Below, in pieces: positions 32,946 to 42,207 of a DNA stretch of 64,000 bases. The position numbers and the translations under genes are program-made. Numbering within the stretch: the stretch's first letter is position 1; each line of letters opens with the position of its first letter. This DNA comes from CAVRXT01 sp049644285. GTDB taxonomy: Bacteria > Acidobacteriota > Terriglobia > Acidiferrales > UBA7541. Under the pieces are notes generated by a model that was not told the origin of the DNA, ran no database searches, and saw nothing but the letters and a program-made list of their open reading frames with translations. The DNA is taken from assembly GCA_049644285.1 (NCBI GenBank), contig JBARRP010000064.1, positions 1 to 64,000 on the forward strand. Reading direction: 5' to 3'.

Positions 32946-34397
32946 ATGAAGCGATCTCTTTCTGAGGAACTGATTCGCGAAATCGCGGCGCCGCTCAAAG
33001 AAGCGCACAAAGCATTTGCGCTGCGTTATCCCGGTCCAAACAATCAGCGCCAGCCGGTGCACACCGTTTACGGCGGCGCGCACCTGTTTCACGCCGACAC
33101 CGCACGGCGTCTTGGCGACAAGGCACTGCTGGCTCTCGAGGAGTTTGCCCCGAACTTTGCCATCTTCGCGAAAGCGATCGGCTTGCCGGGCTCACAGGAT
33201 TTGCCAGACTCGCCAGAAGAAGCGGAGCGCCTGGAAAAATACATCGAATCCGATCCGGAAACGTTTCGGAAGGAAAGCAAATCCGCCTGGCTGGCGCTGA
33301 CAGTCTACGGCCGGGTGCGGGAAAAACTGCGGCGCGAACCGGTGGAGGACTTCCGAATCGATTTCGAAGACGGCTACGGCAACCGTCCCGACGCCGAAGA
33401 GGATGGCCATGCCGCCGCGGCTGCTGCTCAAGTTGCCGAGGGAATGCACGCGGGCTCGCTACCTCCGTTCATCGGCATGCGGATCAAGCCTTTCAACGAA
33501 GAGCTGCGCGAGAGGAGCATTCGCACTCTCGATATCTTCCTGACGGAGTTGGCGTCGCGCACCCACGAGAAGCTACCGAAGAATTTCTATGTCACGCTTC
33601 CGAAGGTGACCCTGCCGGATGAGGTCAGCGTGCTGGCCGATCTGCTCTCGCGACTCGAGCCCGAGCTCGATCAAAAACCAGGGACGCTGCGGATGGAGCT
33701 GATGATCGAGACACCGCAATCGATTTTGAACGAGCGGGGCGAATCGAACTTGCCTGCGCTGGTGGCGGCGGCGCGCGGGCGGTGCGTGGCCGCGCACTTC
33801 GGCACCTATGACTACACCGCCGGCTGTAACATCACGGCGGAGCATCAAACCATGACTCATCCGGCGTGCGATTTCGCGCGCGAGATGATGCAGGTGGCGC
33901 TGGCCGGGACCGGCGTGTGGCTGTCGGATGGAGCGACCAACATTCTGCCGGTGGCGCCGCACCGGGCGGCGAAGGGTGAAGCGCCGCTCACCACCTCGCA
34001 ATTTGCGGAGAATTGCGCCGCGGTACACCGCGCCTGGAAGTTGCAGTTCGAGCATATCCGGCATTCGCTCGTCAACGCCTTCTATCAGGGCTGGGACCTG
34101 CACCCGGCGCAACTTCCCACACGGTACGCCGCGGTCTACTCCTTCTTCCTCGAGGGGCTGGAGGCTGCGTCCGAGCGTCTGAAGAACTTCATTGACAAAG
34201 CGGCGCAGGCCACTCTCGTCGGCGAAGTCTTCGACGATGCGGCGACCGGGCAGGGACTGCTGAACTATTTTCTGCGCGCCATCAATTGCGGCGCGATCGC
34301 CGCGGAAGAGGCGCTGCCCCTCACCGGCCTCACCCTCGAAGAGCTTCGCTCCGGCTCATTCGTGAAGATTCTCGACCACCGCTCAAAGCAAACGTAA
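32946..34397 (+). CDS. DUF6986 / malate-synthase-like TIM-barrel protein
   Basis: 483 residues from ATG 32946 (TGAGG 6-7 nt upstream); ATG 32928 is also possible. Conserved blocks: 'RYPGPNNQRQPVHTVYGGAHLF', 'RIDFEDGYG', 'IGMRIKPFNEE', 'LRMELMIETPQSI', 'CVAAHFGTYDYTAGCNI' and 'LPVAPHRAAKG'. The acid-rich barrel motifs are like those of citrate-lyase/malate-synthase aldolases, which bind Mg2+ and a 2-oxo acid. The family has no assigned reaction. Facing the purine operon, whose end product is split to glyoxylate, it could condense or retro-aldol a glyoxylate-derived acid; this is inference. Confidence 0.7.
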   Translation: MKRSLSEELIREIAAPLKEAHKAFALRYPGPNNQRQPVHTVYGGAHLFHADTARRLGDKALLALEEFAPNFAIFAKAIGLPGSQDLPDSPEEAERLEKYIESDPETFRKESKSAWLALTVYGRVREKLRREPVEDFRIDFEDGYGNRPDAEEDGHAAAAAAQVAEGMHAGSLPPFIGMRIKPFNEELRERSIRTLDIFLTELASRTHEKLPKNFYVTLPKVTLPDEVSVLADLLSRLEPELDQKPGTLRMELMIETPQSILNERGESNLPALVAAARGRCVAAHFGTYDYTAGCNITAEHQTMTHPACDFAREMMQVALAGTGVWLSDGATNILPVAPHRAAKGEAPLTTSQFAENCAAVHRAWKLQFEHIRHSLVNAFYQGWDLHPAQLPTRYAAVYSFFLEGLEAASERLKNFIDKAAQATLVGEVFDDAATGQGLLNYFLRAINCGAIAAEEALPLTGLTLEELRSGSFVKILDHRSKQT

Positions 34398-34482
34398 GCG
34401 TCGGATGGACAAACGCGAGGCGCCTGAATTGTCGCTCGCGCATCGACGGTTTGCGCACCGAAGCAGCGGGCTGGACGGCAAA

Positions 34483-34502
34483 GTGGCGGCGGGCCGCCGC
34501 AC
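34483..34502. terminator. GC-rich hairpin between converging transcripts
   Basis: GTGGCGGCGGGCCGCCGCAC folds into a stem of about 8 bp with one bulge. It lies in the 144-bp gap between the DUF6986 gene and the 3' end of uricase. There is no T-run, so terminator function is uncertain. Confidence 0.3.
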
Positions 34503-34541
34503 TCCACAGGCTGCGGCTACACATTCGGCGAAGATACGCTA

Positions 34542-35390
34542 CTAATTACCTTTCTTGAGGGTGGCTTCGATCAGACCGTAGGGTTCATCAGTCGGCAGGA
34601 ATACCTCGTTGTCATTTTCGAGCCCGAAGGGCTTCAAGTCCACCAGGTTGTAGTGCTGATTCGGCAAGGAGAATTGGATCTCGCGAATGGCATCGAAACT
34701 TTTCAGGACTGCTTCGCCCATGGCGTAGAGCGTGTGCTGGAGCGACTGGCTGTCGTGGTCCGCAAAGGTGTTGATCAGCACTTGCCGGACGCCGTGCCAG
34801 GTTGGACTGAACGGAATTTCATCGCCTTGATAGAGCCAGTGGGCGCGCAGGTTGGTGGAAAGAACGCGGTCTCGAGTATCTTCCAGCGTGGTGTATGGAT
34901 CGCGGAGAAATCCCTCGAACGCCGACTTCGCTGTCTTCAAGACGATCAGGTCCTCGATTCCAGCGCGGATCGTATAGCCCCCGCGCCCGCCTTCAATTTC
35001 CGACATGCGTCTCTCGTTTCCGGCGCCGGTGAAGGCAGATCGATGCGAGCCGCCGCCCACTGGAACCCGATTCCAATATTTTTCTGCCGCGACGACGCGC
35101 ACCTTCGAGACCTGAGGATTGTAGGTGAGGAAATGCTCGATCAGGTGCATCGAAAAGTCCTCGATCGGTTCGGCGGGGTATTGCTTGGCGAGAACGTAGA
35201 CGGTGTTTTTCATCGTGTCGGTGGTGAGAACCTTCCGGTTGTCACCAGCGGTGTGGACTGCCTCAAAATCGCCTTCGAACTGAATCCAGAAGGTAAGGTC
35301 TTTGATCTCGTGTTGGTTTTCCCCTCGCGTAACGCGCAACAACCGCACGCGGGATTTTCCATAATTATTGTGGACCAAGGACACGGTCAT
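34542..35390 (-). CDS. Cofactor-free urate oxidase (uricase)
   Basis: 282 residues. Oxidises urate with O2 to 5-hydroxyisourate. Signatures include 'NNYGKSRVRLLRV', 'MKNTVYVLAK', 'GIEDLIVLKTAKSAFEGF' and the closing block 'SLPNQHYNLVDLKPFGLENDNEVFLPTDEPYGLIEATL'-type, all matching the T-fold uricase family; length is close to the usual ~300. It is the last gene of an eight-gene minus-strand operon and starts 4 bp after the HIU hydrolase stop. Peroxide made here needs a catalase, not encoded in the window. Confidence 0.95.
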   Translation of the reverse strand: MTVSLVHNNYGKSRVRLLRVTRGENQHEIKDLTFWIQFEGDFEAVHTAGDNRKVLTTDTMKNTVYVLAKQYPAEPIEDFSMHLIEHFLTYNPQVSKVRVVAAEKYWNRVPVGGGSHRSAFTGAGNERRMSEIEGGRGGYTIRAGIEDLIVLKTAKSAFEGFLRDPYTTLEDTRDRVLSTNLRAHWLYQGDEIPFSPTWHGVRQVLINTFADHDSQSLQHTLYAMGEAVLKSFDAIREIQFSLPNQHYNLVDLKPFGLENDNEVFLPTDEPYGLIEATLKKGN

Positions 35391-35394
35391 CGAG

Positions 35395-35736
35395 TCAGCT
35401 CCCGCGATAGGTCGAATAGCCGTACGGGCTCAGCAAGAGAGGGATGTGATGATGCTGTTTCGCGTCGCGCACGTGGAAAATCACCGTCACACGAGGGTAG
35501 AACCCATGCACGGCGCACGAGCGGAAGTAAGCTTCGGTCTCAAATGTCAGCCGGTACGTGCCTTCGGCCAGCGATCCCTCCGCCAGCAAGTTAGCGGCGC
35601 GTCCATCTGAGTTGGTCGTGCCGTGGCCGATTTCCTTCCAACCACCCGCGCCAGATTCGACCTCGAGAACAACTGCGATCCCCGCCGCCGGCCGGCCGAG
35701 CGAGGTGTCGAGGACGTGTGTGCTGATGGCGCTCAT
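35395..35736 (-). CDS. uraH: 5-hydroxyisourate hydrolase (transthyretin-like)
   Basis: 113 residues; ATG overlaps the stop of the fusion gene upstream (ATGA). It hydrolyses 5-hydroxyisourate to OHCU. The active-site set is complete: His7 in 'ISTHVLDT', Arg46 in 'NSDGRAANL', His97 in 'HHHIPLLLSPYGYSTYRGS', and the C-terminal YRGS that separates this enzyme from vertebrate transthyretin. It has no signal peptide. Confidence 0.95.
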   Translation of the reverse strand: MSAISTHVLDTSLGRPAAGIAVVLEVESGAGGWKEIGHGTTNSDGRAANLLAEGSLAEGTYRLTFETEAYFRSCAVHGFYPRVTVIFHVRDAKQHHHIPLLLSPYGYSTYRGS

Positions 35737-37256
35737 GACGCGAAAAGCTTCTCCAAGCGCGAGCGGGTGATCCTTCGCTGCTCCTCCGCGGCGATGCGCA
35801 GCTCAGCTCCAGGTTCGTTACCGAGCCGCTGTTTCAGCAGCGCGAGCATCTCCTCGGTGGTTTTGCCAGCGGTGCAGACGATGAAGATGTATCCGAAGCG
35901 GGCCTGGTAGGCAGCGTTGGCCGCCGCCAGCACGGCCTTCGTTTCGGGCGAAGCTTTCTGGATGCTCGATTGCTCCTTCGCTGACCACTGCTTCGCTTTG
36001 GAAGATTGTTTCTGCGCGGCCTTATTGGCGCCGATCGGTGGATGGTGACGAAAAGCCTCGAGCCAATCCTCTCGCTCGAGCCCGCCCCAAATTCGATCGG
36101 CCCTTTCAAGCGCTTGCTGGACGCTTGCGAAAGGCCGCTCGGCGAGCATTTGCCGCACCCAGGCGTTTGAGCCACAGCAATCGAGAAAAGCAGCCTGGGC
36201 CCGCGCGGGTGCAAGAGAGTTGAGCCACTCCAGCCGCGATTCCAGCGCGACCGCGGGCGCCCCGAGGAGCCTAAGGCGGCCCACGCCTCCATCGGGATAG
36301 ATATGAAACCGTACTTGCGAGATTTTCCCCGCGCTCGCCAATTCCTTTTGAAAGACATGCCGCGCGTTGGCATTCAATTTTGTCTGCGGCAAAATTTCTC
36401 TCCAGGAAACGTTGTCCGGAACAGCGTCCGACTCGGAGTTTGCCACGTCCGCGCCTTCGAGGGAGCACGATTCGGGGTAATTGCCCTTGAAGTGCGCGGT
36501 ATCCACTTCGATCCGCCGGATCGTTCCGGGGACGCCCAACTTCACGATAACCCAATCGTGACCCGATCCGCGCCGACGTCGCGTTTCCCATCCGTCGCCC
36601 ATGTTCTTCCCGCGGCCCGGCATCAAGAGATTCAACGGCGAGCCAAAGAATTCATCGCTCGAACAGATCACCCGGCCACCAGATTGAATCGCTGCCAAAT
36701 CGACTTCACCGCGCCGTGCCAGCAGTTTCTTGCGGTCGGGAACGACTTCGCCGTGAACCCGCAAGCGGGCCACTCCGCCGTCCGGATAAATCTTGAACCT
36801 CAAATGCGTGAACCGTTGCGGGTTTGTAACCGCGAAAAGATTTTGCGAATCGCCTTGGAGGGCGCTTTGCGGCAGCAACCCGATCCACCGGTTCGCGCCG
36901 TTCTTCAGCAGCCGGCGCTCCTGACTTGGGCCCGGATTTCCTTCGAGGGCGCACGCCTCAATCGAGCATTGCTCGGGGAAATTTCCTTTGAAATGGCTGG
37001 TGTCGACGACGGCTCCGCGCACGATCCCAGGCAAGCCGAGGCGGATGATGCACCAGTCATATCCGGGCGAGCGCCTGCGACGCGTCTCCCACCCGTCCAT
37101 CCATTTCCCGCTGCTGGTGTATTTTCCTTCGATTGAAACCGGCGGCGCGGGTTTGAGCAGATTCTCCTTTGATCCGAAGAACTCGTCGTTGGCGAAGAGA
37201 ACGCGCCCTCCCAGCCGCTCTGAAGCCAGGTCTACAAGCTTCGTAAAGTCCTTCAC
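35733..37256 (-). CDS. Fusion: allantoicase plus OHCU decarboxylase
   Basis: 507 residues from GTG 37256, which overlaps the allantoinase stop (GTGA). Residues about 20-335 hold two allantoicase repeats, each with 'DEFFGS..NLL', 'DGWETRRRR' and 'DTSHFKGN' or 'DTAHFKGN'. Residues about 345-507 are OHCU decarboxylase (UraD): 'FLDCCGSNAWVRQML', catalytic His in 'FRHHPPIGA', 'ARFGYIFIVCTAGK'. The polypeptide thus catalyses two non-adjacent steps: OHCU to S-allantoin, and allantoate to ureidoglycolate plus urea. Both halves keep their key residues. Such a fusion is unusual, although both activities belong to the same pathway. Confidence 0.92.
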   Translation of the reverse strand: MKDFTKLVDLASERLGGRVLFANDEFFGSKENLLKPAPPVSIEGKYTSSGKWMDGWETRRRRSPGYDWCIIRLGLPGIVRGAVVDTSHFKGNFPEQCSIEACALEGNPGPSQERRLLKNGANRWIGLLPQSALQGDSQNLFAVTNPQRFTHLRFKIYPDGGVARLRVHGEVVPDRKKLLARRGEVDLAAIQSGGRVICSSDEFFGSPLNLLMPGRGKNMGDGWETRRRRGSGHDWVIVKLGVPGTIRRIEVDTAHFKGNYPESCSLEGADVANSESDAVPDNVSWREILPQTKLNANARHVFQKELASAGKISQVRFHIYPDGGVGRLRLLGAPAVALESRLEWLNSLAPARAQAAFLDCCGSNAWVRQMLAERPFASVQQALERADRIWGGLEREDWLEAFRHHPPIGANKAAQKQSSKAKQWSAKEQSSIQKASPETKAVLAAANAAYQARFGYIFIVCTAGKTTEEMLALLKQRLGNEPGAELRIAAEEQRRITRSRLEKLFAS

Positions 37257-38623
37257 GGTTGTCCCCGTTTCAATGCCTGGCCAGTGGGCGCTGGATGGAA
37301 TTCACCGCGGTCATAAATCTTTCTTCCGCGCAGGAACGTCGCTTCCACCACTCCGGTTAATTCCCGGCCGGCATACGGCGTGAGCTTGTGGCGGTGATGC
37401 AGCAGAGGCGGGTCGACGCGAAACGTCGCGTCCGGATTCCAGATGACTACGTCTGCGTCGTATCCCACCGCAACCGCTCCTTTATGTTTTTCGAGGCCTG
37501 CCAAACGCGCCGGACCGCCGCTCATCCACTCGGCAATGCGCCGGACAGAATAGCCGCGTTGCCGCGCCGAAGTCCACACCGCCGGAAGGCTCAGTTGGAG
37601 CGAGGAAATGCCGCCCCAAGCGCCGAGAAAGTCTCCGGAATCTTTTCGCTTCATCTCCGGCGGGCACGGAGAATGATCCGTCACAATTAAATCGATCAGG
37701 CCTTCTTCGAGCGCGGCCCAGAGCCTTTCGTGATTCTCCCGCTCGCGAATGGGAGGGGCGCATTTGTATTCAGTCGCGCCATCGGGTATTTCTTCCGCTG
37801 CAAAAGCAAGATAGTGCGGACAAGTCTCGACAGTGATCGCCGTTTCTTGTTCCTTGGCTTGACGAAGAATCGGCAAGGCAGAAGAAGAGGAGAGGTGAAC
37901 AATGTGGATATGCGTTTTGTGCTCGCGCGCAAGCTGAACGAGAAGGGCGATGGCCTCGTCTTCCGCTTCGGACGGGCGCAACGCGAGCCAGGTCGAGTAT
38001 CGCGCGGGGAGGTCCTTCGCCACCGCGGCGGCCGCTCGGCCGATCGGGCCCGGAAGTTCGGCATGAACGAGGAGCGGTGCGCCCAGTCGTGCGAGCTCCG
38101 GCAGGGAATTCCGAAGATCCGCCTCCGCCACGTGCGGAAATTCTTCGACGCCGCTTGGCACGAGAAAGCACTTGAACCCGAACACGCCTGCATCCCAGAG
38201 GGGTTCGAGCTCCGGGGTGTTGCCTGGAACCACGCCGCCCCAGAAGCCCACTTCGACCCACAATTTGCCCGCTGCGGCCGCCAATTTTTCGCGCAGGCCC
38301 GCGGCCGACGTTGTCGCCGGGATGCTATTCAGGGGCATTTCGATCAGCGTCGTGATACCGCCCGCTGCAGCCGCTCGCGTTGCGGTGGAAAATCCTTCCC
38401 ATTCGATGCGGCCTGGCTCATTGATATGGACGTGCGTGTCCACGATCCCGGGCATGATGACGGACTCACCTGCCTCGAAAATGGGAACGCCGGCGGGAAC
38501 TTCATCGAATTTCGAAATAGCCGTGATGACGCCGTGCTGAATATGGATTGCCGCCGGGCCAGGTTCTTTCACCTCCGGCGTCAGGACCTTCTGTCCGCGC
38601 ACGATCAGGTCAGGAGTGCTCAT
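37253..38623 (-). CDS. allB: Allantoinase
   Basis: 456 residues. Cyclic amidohydrolase that opens allantoin to allantoate. Binuclear metal site: His64 and His66 in 'DTHVHINEPGR', carbamylated Lys151 in 'FGFKCFLVPSG', His187, His243 in 'HIVHLSSSSAL', and Asp316 in 'VTDHSPCP'. 'CPHYL' at about 268-272 is also typical. The start codon lies inside the 3' end of the FAD-subunit gene (14-bp overlap), so translation is probably coupled. Confidence 0.94.
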   Translation of the reverse strand: MSTPDLIVRGQKVLTPEVKEPGPAAIHIQHGVITAISKFDEVPAGVPIFEAGESVIMPGIVDTHVHINEPGRIEWEGFSTATRAAAAGGITTLIEMPLNSIPATTSAAGLREKLAAAAGKLWVEVGFWGGVVPGNTPELEPLWDAGVFGFKCFLVPSGVEEFPHVAEADLRNSLPELARLGAPLLVHAELPGPIGRAAAAVAKDLPARYSTWLALRPSEAEDEAIALLVQLAREHKTHIHIVHLSSSSALPILRQAKEQETAITVETCPHYLAFAAEEIPDGATEYKCAPPIRERENHERLWAALEEGLIDLIVTDHSPCPPEMKRKDSGDFLGAWGGISSLQLSLPAVWTSARQRGYSVRRIAEWMSGGPARLAGLEKHKGAVAVGYDADVVIWNPDATFRVDPPLLHHRHKLTPYAGRELTGVVEATFLRGRKIYDRGEFHPAPTGQALKRGQP

Positions 38624-39488
38624 CGTTGACGAGAACGCTCTCGAGAAATTCCTTCAGCAGGTTCTGTGCGACGCGGCGGCGATAGCGCGCCGTCGAGCGC
38701 ATGTCGTCGATGGGCGCAATTTCACGGGCGATTTCCTCAGACGCCGCGCGGAGGACATCGCCATCCAGGCGCTGGCCGCGAAGCTTGCGCTCAGTTTGGG
38801 TAGCGCGGAGAACAGTTGGCGCTACGCTTCCTAGAGAAATCCGAATGTCTCGAATCTCGCGGCCTTCGAGATGCGCTGCTCCGGCAAAACAGACCTTCGA
38901 GATGGCTTGGGCGCGCCGCGTCCCTACTTTTCGATAGTATTGCTTCCAGCCGCGCATTTTTCGCGGCAAGCGGATTCTGCGGATCAGTTCATCAGGCCCA
39001 AGGTCCATCAGTTTGTAGCCCTTGTGAAAACCGTGATACGGAACCCAGCGCCCACCTCGGCTGGAGACAAGCTCAAGCTCAGCGTCGTAGACGATCAGAG
39101 CGGGCGGCGAGTCAGCGGCCGGAGAAGCATTGGCGATATTTCCGCCGAGGGTGCCGCGATTCTGCGTGGCTATGCCTCCCGTTTCGGCGGCCGCACCACT
39201 CAGAAGAGGAAACTCTCGCGCGAGCCACGGGTGACGCCGGATTTGGGTATATGTCGTGAGCGCACCCAGCGTCACGGAATCGGGTGTCTCCTCGATGCCG
39301 CGCAGCTCCGGCAGTGCCCACACGCTGACAAAGCGCCTATGCGGGAGCTTGCCCGCTTCGAGCAGAACCATCAAGTCGGTTCCGCCGGCAAACGGCTTCC
39401 AAACCCCCGGCTCGCGCGCGAGGATTTCCAAAGCAGCCCCCAGCTCCCGCGGCGCCCGCATTTCATACGAAGGCAAATAAGCTCTCAC
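38610..39488 (-). CDS. xdhB: Xanthine dehydrogenase FAD-binding subunit
   Basis: 292 residues from GTG 39488, overlapping the stop of the iron-sulfur subunit (GTGA); a longer open frame upstream is noise. It is a CO-dehydrogenase flavoprotein-like fold: 'PFAGGTDLMVLLEAGKLP' binds FAD pyrophosphate, 'IATQNRGTLGGNIANASPAADSPP' is the second FAD loop, and 'YYRKVGTRRAQAISKV' is typical. It passes electrons from the [2Fe-2S] clusters to NAD+ or another acceptor. Confidence 0.93.
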   Translation of the reverse strand: MRAYLPSYEMRAPRELGAALEILAREPGVWKPFAGGTDLMVLLEAGKLPHRRFVSVWALPELRGIEETPDSVTLGALTTYTQIRRHPWLAREFPLLSGAAAETGGIATQNRGTLGGNIANASPAADSPPALIVYDAELELVSSRGGRWVPYHGFHKGYKLMDLGPDELIRRIRLPRKMRGWKQYYRKVGTRRAQAISKVCFAGAAHLEGREIRDIRISLGSVAPTVLRATQTERKLRGQRLDGDVLRAASEEIAREIAPIDDMRSTARYRRRVAQNLLKEFLESVLVNDEHS

Positions 39489-39982
39489 GGGTTCGATCCG
39501 GTCTTCTGACAGGCGATCGCAATGGACTCGAAGATTTTCGTGTACCCGGTGCAGCGACACAGGTTGCCGGCAAGCGCCTCGCGGATCTCGGCCTCGCCGG
39601 GTCTGGAATTGCGCTCGAGGAGATTGACCGCGGCAAGGATCATGCCCGGCGTGCAGATTCCGCACTGCGCTCCGCCGCAAGCAATGAAAGCTTCCTGCAC
39701 GGCGTGAAGCCGCTCGCCATTGGCCACTCCCTCGACGGTCCGCAATGCCGCGCCTTCGGCCTGCAGCGCAGGTATGAGGCAACTGTTCACCAGCTCGCCG
39801 TTCATTTCGACCGAACAGGCACCGCACTCGCCTTCGCCGCAGCCTTCTTTCGTGCCGGTCAACTTTAATTCCTCGCGCAGCACGTCGAGGAGGCGCGCCA
39901 TCGGGTAAGCGTGAAATGAGACTCCTTGGCCGTTCACGGTGCACTGAATACTGATTTTCCGGGCCTTTTCAGGCAAGCGCAC
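39485..39982 (-). CDS. xdhC: Xanthine dehydrogenase [2Fe-2S] subunit
   Basis: 165 residues from GTG 39982, overlapping the molybdenum-subunit gene by 14 bp. The plant-type cluster is bound by 'GCGEGECGACSVEMNGELVNSC', and the helical-domain cluster by 'CGGAQCGICTPGMI' with 'NLCRCTGYTKI'. All eight cysteines are present. It wires the molybdenum site to FAD. Confidence 0.94.
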   Translation of the reverse strand: MRLPEKARKISIQCTVNGQGVSFHAYPMARLLDVLREELKLTGTKEGCGEGECGACSVEMNGELVNSCLIPALQAEGAALRTVEGVANGERLHAVQEAFIACGGAQCGICTPGMILAAVNLLERNSRPGEAEIREALAGNLCRCTGYTKIFESIAIACQKTGSNP

Positions 39983-42197
39983 CCTCCAGGGCTTCCATCA
40001 GGATTTCGGGAGTCGCGGGAATGCGCGTGATGTTTGCTCCGGTAGCTTGTTCGATCGCGTTGACGATGGCGGGCGCGGCGCCGTCGAGAGGCAACTCTCC
40101 GATTCCCTTTGCTCCGGCGGGGCCGCCCTCGTAGGGCACCTCCTCAAAGAAAACGCGAATCGGCGGAACGTCCATCGAGGTCGGCATAATATAGTTCGTC
40201 ATCTGGCTGTTCAGCATGCGGCCTTCCTGCCAAACGACATTTTCGTAGAGTGCGTAGCCGATTCCCTGCGCGATGCCGCCTTCGATTTGACCCGCAGCGA
40301 GGATGGGATTAATCACCTTGCCGACTTCCTGGACCGCGACGAAATCTTCGACCCGGGTTTCATAGGTCAAAGTGTCCACGGAGACTTCGGCCACATAGAC
40401 GGCCCAAGCGTAGGCCCCGTAAGCGTCTCCCTGATATTTCTCGTCGTCCCAGTGCACGCCGGGCGGCGGAGCGTATTGGCTGGTAGCCCTCAGTGGGCCG
40501 CATTTCTTGAGGTACTGCCGGCAGGCTTCGGCAAAATGCGCGGGTGTGTAGCTTTCCTTCAGGAATCCGGCGCCGATCAGAGCTTGCTTCAGCCCGAGTG
40601 CCGCGGACTCGACGAGCTTTCCGACGATCATTGAAGTACGCGAGGCAACTGTCGGGCCGCTATTCGGCACATTCGCGGTGTCCGGCTGCGCGATTTCCAC
40701 CTGATCGTAGTCCAGGCCGAGAGTGTCGGCGGCGATCTGCGTGAAGATCGTATTGGTGCCCTGACCCATCTCGGTGCTGGCTGCAAGGATACGAATCCGG
40801 CCTTCAGGGGTCGCCTCCACTCCGACCACCGACGCCAGATACTCTTCGCCGGAACCGGTGAAGCCGGCGCCATGAAGAAAACTGGCGAAGCCGATCCCCC
40901 TTTTCACGCGCTGCCGGAGGTTTTCTTCGGAGAAGCGCTTGCGCTTGGCGTAATAGTCGCTGAGCTCAAAGGCGCGATCCATCAGCCGGCCCATGTCCAC
41001 TTTTTCACGAATCACCTGGCCGACCGCGAGTGTCTGGCCTTCATGAATAAAATTCCGGCGGCGGAGCTCGTCGGGCTCAAGCCCGACCGCCCTGGCCACC
41101 TGGTCGAGATGCCGCTCGAGGGCGAACACGCTCTGCGGCGCGCCAAATCCACGGAAGGCGCCGTGGGGCGGGGCATTCGTAGCCACGGCCGAACTGCGGA
41201 TGCGGACATTCGGGCAAAAATAAGGGCCGGCAGCGTGAATCGTTCCGCGTGAGAGCACGACTGGCGAAAGCGTCAGATACGCGCCGCCGTCGATCAAGAA
41301 TTCAATGTCCATGGCAAGAAGCTTGCCGTCGCGCGTGATGCCGGTGCGGTGCCGTGTCCTCGACGGATGCCGCTTCGTCGTCGCAGCCATATCCTCGGCG
41401 CGGTCATAGATGATCTTCACCGGCTTGCCCGACTTCCAAGCCAGCAGCGCCGCGTGACATGCGATCATGGACGGGTATTCTTCCTTGCCGCCGAATCCGC
41501 CGCCGGTTTCCATCTGAATGATGCGAATTCTTTCCTTGGGCGGGCCGAAGAGCCGAACCAGCGCTTTGTGAATGTAATAAGGGCACTGCAGCGAGCCCCA
41601 CACCGTCACACCCTCTTGCGGATTCGCGATGGCAATCATGCCCTGGGGCTCGATGTAGAGTTGCTCTTGCGCACCCGTGGAATATTCGCCCTCGATGATG
41701 AAATCCGCGCTCGCCCAGGCGCGATCCACATCGCCTTTTTCAACGCGGAAGGATTTGAAGACATTATCAGAGCCCCAGATGACTTCCTTCCCCGCCAGCG
41801 AATCGTCGATCGTGAAGATAGCCGGCAGGGGCTCGATTTCAAGCCGAACGGCGCGCCGTCCCTCCTCAAGCAAGTACTTGTCCGGGTGAGCGAGCAAGAC
41901 GACCGGCTCTTCGGCATGATTGATGGAATCGCCGGCCAAGCAGGGCTGATCTTCCTGGATCAGCGCCACGCAATTCGCGCCGGGAATATCTTTCGCGGTA
42001 ACGATGGTGAATTCATGCCACGGCAATCCGCCTTCGAAATGGATCTGGCGGAGCCGGCCGCGAGCAACTGAGCTGCGCACGGTCGCGCCATAAAGCATGC
42101 CCGGGAATGCCAGGTCGTCCACGTAGCGGGCGCGCCCAGCGACCTTTTCTTTTCCTTCCTTGCGCGGCACCGACCGGCCGATATAGCGGTGTTCCAT
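39969..42197 (-). CDS. xdhA: Xanthine dehydrogenase molybdenum-binding subunit
   Basis: 742 residues. It hydroxylates hypoxanthine and xanthine to urate at a sulfurated molybdenum-cytosine or -guanine cofactor. Motifs: 'GRARYVDDLAFPGMLYGATVRS', 'METGGGFGGKEEY', 'GAFRGFGAPQSVFALE', 'EMGQGTNTIFTQIAADTLG', and 'GAKGIGELPLDGAAPAIVNAI' with the catalytic Glu. It begins 10 bp after guanine deaminase. The substrate xanthine is inferred from the operon; other molybdenum hydroxylases share these motifs. Confidence 0.93.
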   Translation of the reverse strand: MEHRYIGRSVPRKEGKEKVAGRARYVDDLAFPGMLYGATVRSSVARGRLRQIHFEGGLPWHEFTIVTAKDIPGANCVALIQEDQPCLAGDSINHAEEPVVLLAHPDKYLLEEGRRAVRLEIEPLPAIFTIDDSLAGKEVIWGSDNVFKSFRVEKGDVDRAWASADFIIEGEYSTGAQEQLYIEPQGMIAIANPQEGVTVWGSLQCPYYIHKALVRLFGPPKERIRIIQMETGGGFGGKEEYPSMIACHAALLAWKSGKPVKIIYDRAEDMAATTKRHPSRTRHRTGITRDGKLLAMDIEFLIDGGAYLTLSPVVLSRGTIHAAGPYFCPNVRIRSSAVATNAPPHGAFRGFGAPQSVFALERHLDQVARAVGLEPDELRRRNFIHEGQTLAVGQVIREKVDMGRLMDRAFELSDYYAKRKRFSEENLRQRVKRGIGFASFLHGAGFTGSGEEYLASVVGVEATPEGRIRILAASTEMGQGTNTIFTQIAADTLGLDYDQVEIAQPDTANVPNSGPTVASRTSMIVGKLVESAALGLKQALIGAGFLKESYTPAHFAEACRQYLKKCGPLRATSQYAPPPGVHWDDEKYQGDAYGAYAWAVYVAEVSVDTLTYETRVEDFVAVQEVGKVINPILAAGQIEGGIAQGIGYALYENVVWQEGRMLNSQMTNYIMPTSMDVPPIRVFFEEVPYEGGPAGAKGIGELPLDGAAPAIVNAIEQATGANITRIPATPEILMEALEGALA

Positions 42198-42207
42198 CCC
42201 GGAATTC

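Noticed and set aside
38616..39509. Plus-strand frames inside the xanthine dehydrogenase FAD-subunit gene
   Set aside because: They are antisense shadows of a gene with clear FAD motifs and overlapping operon starts.
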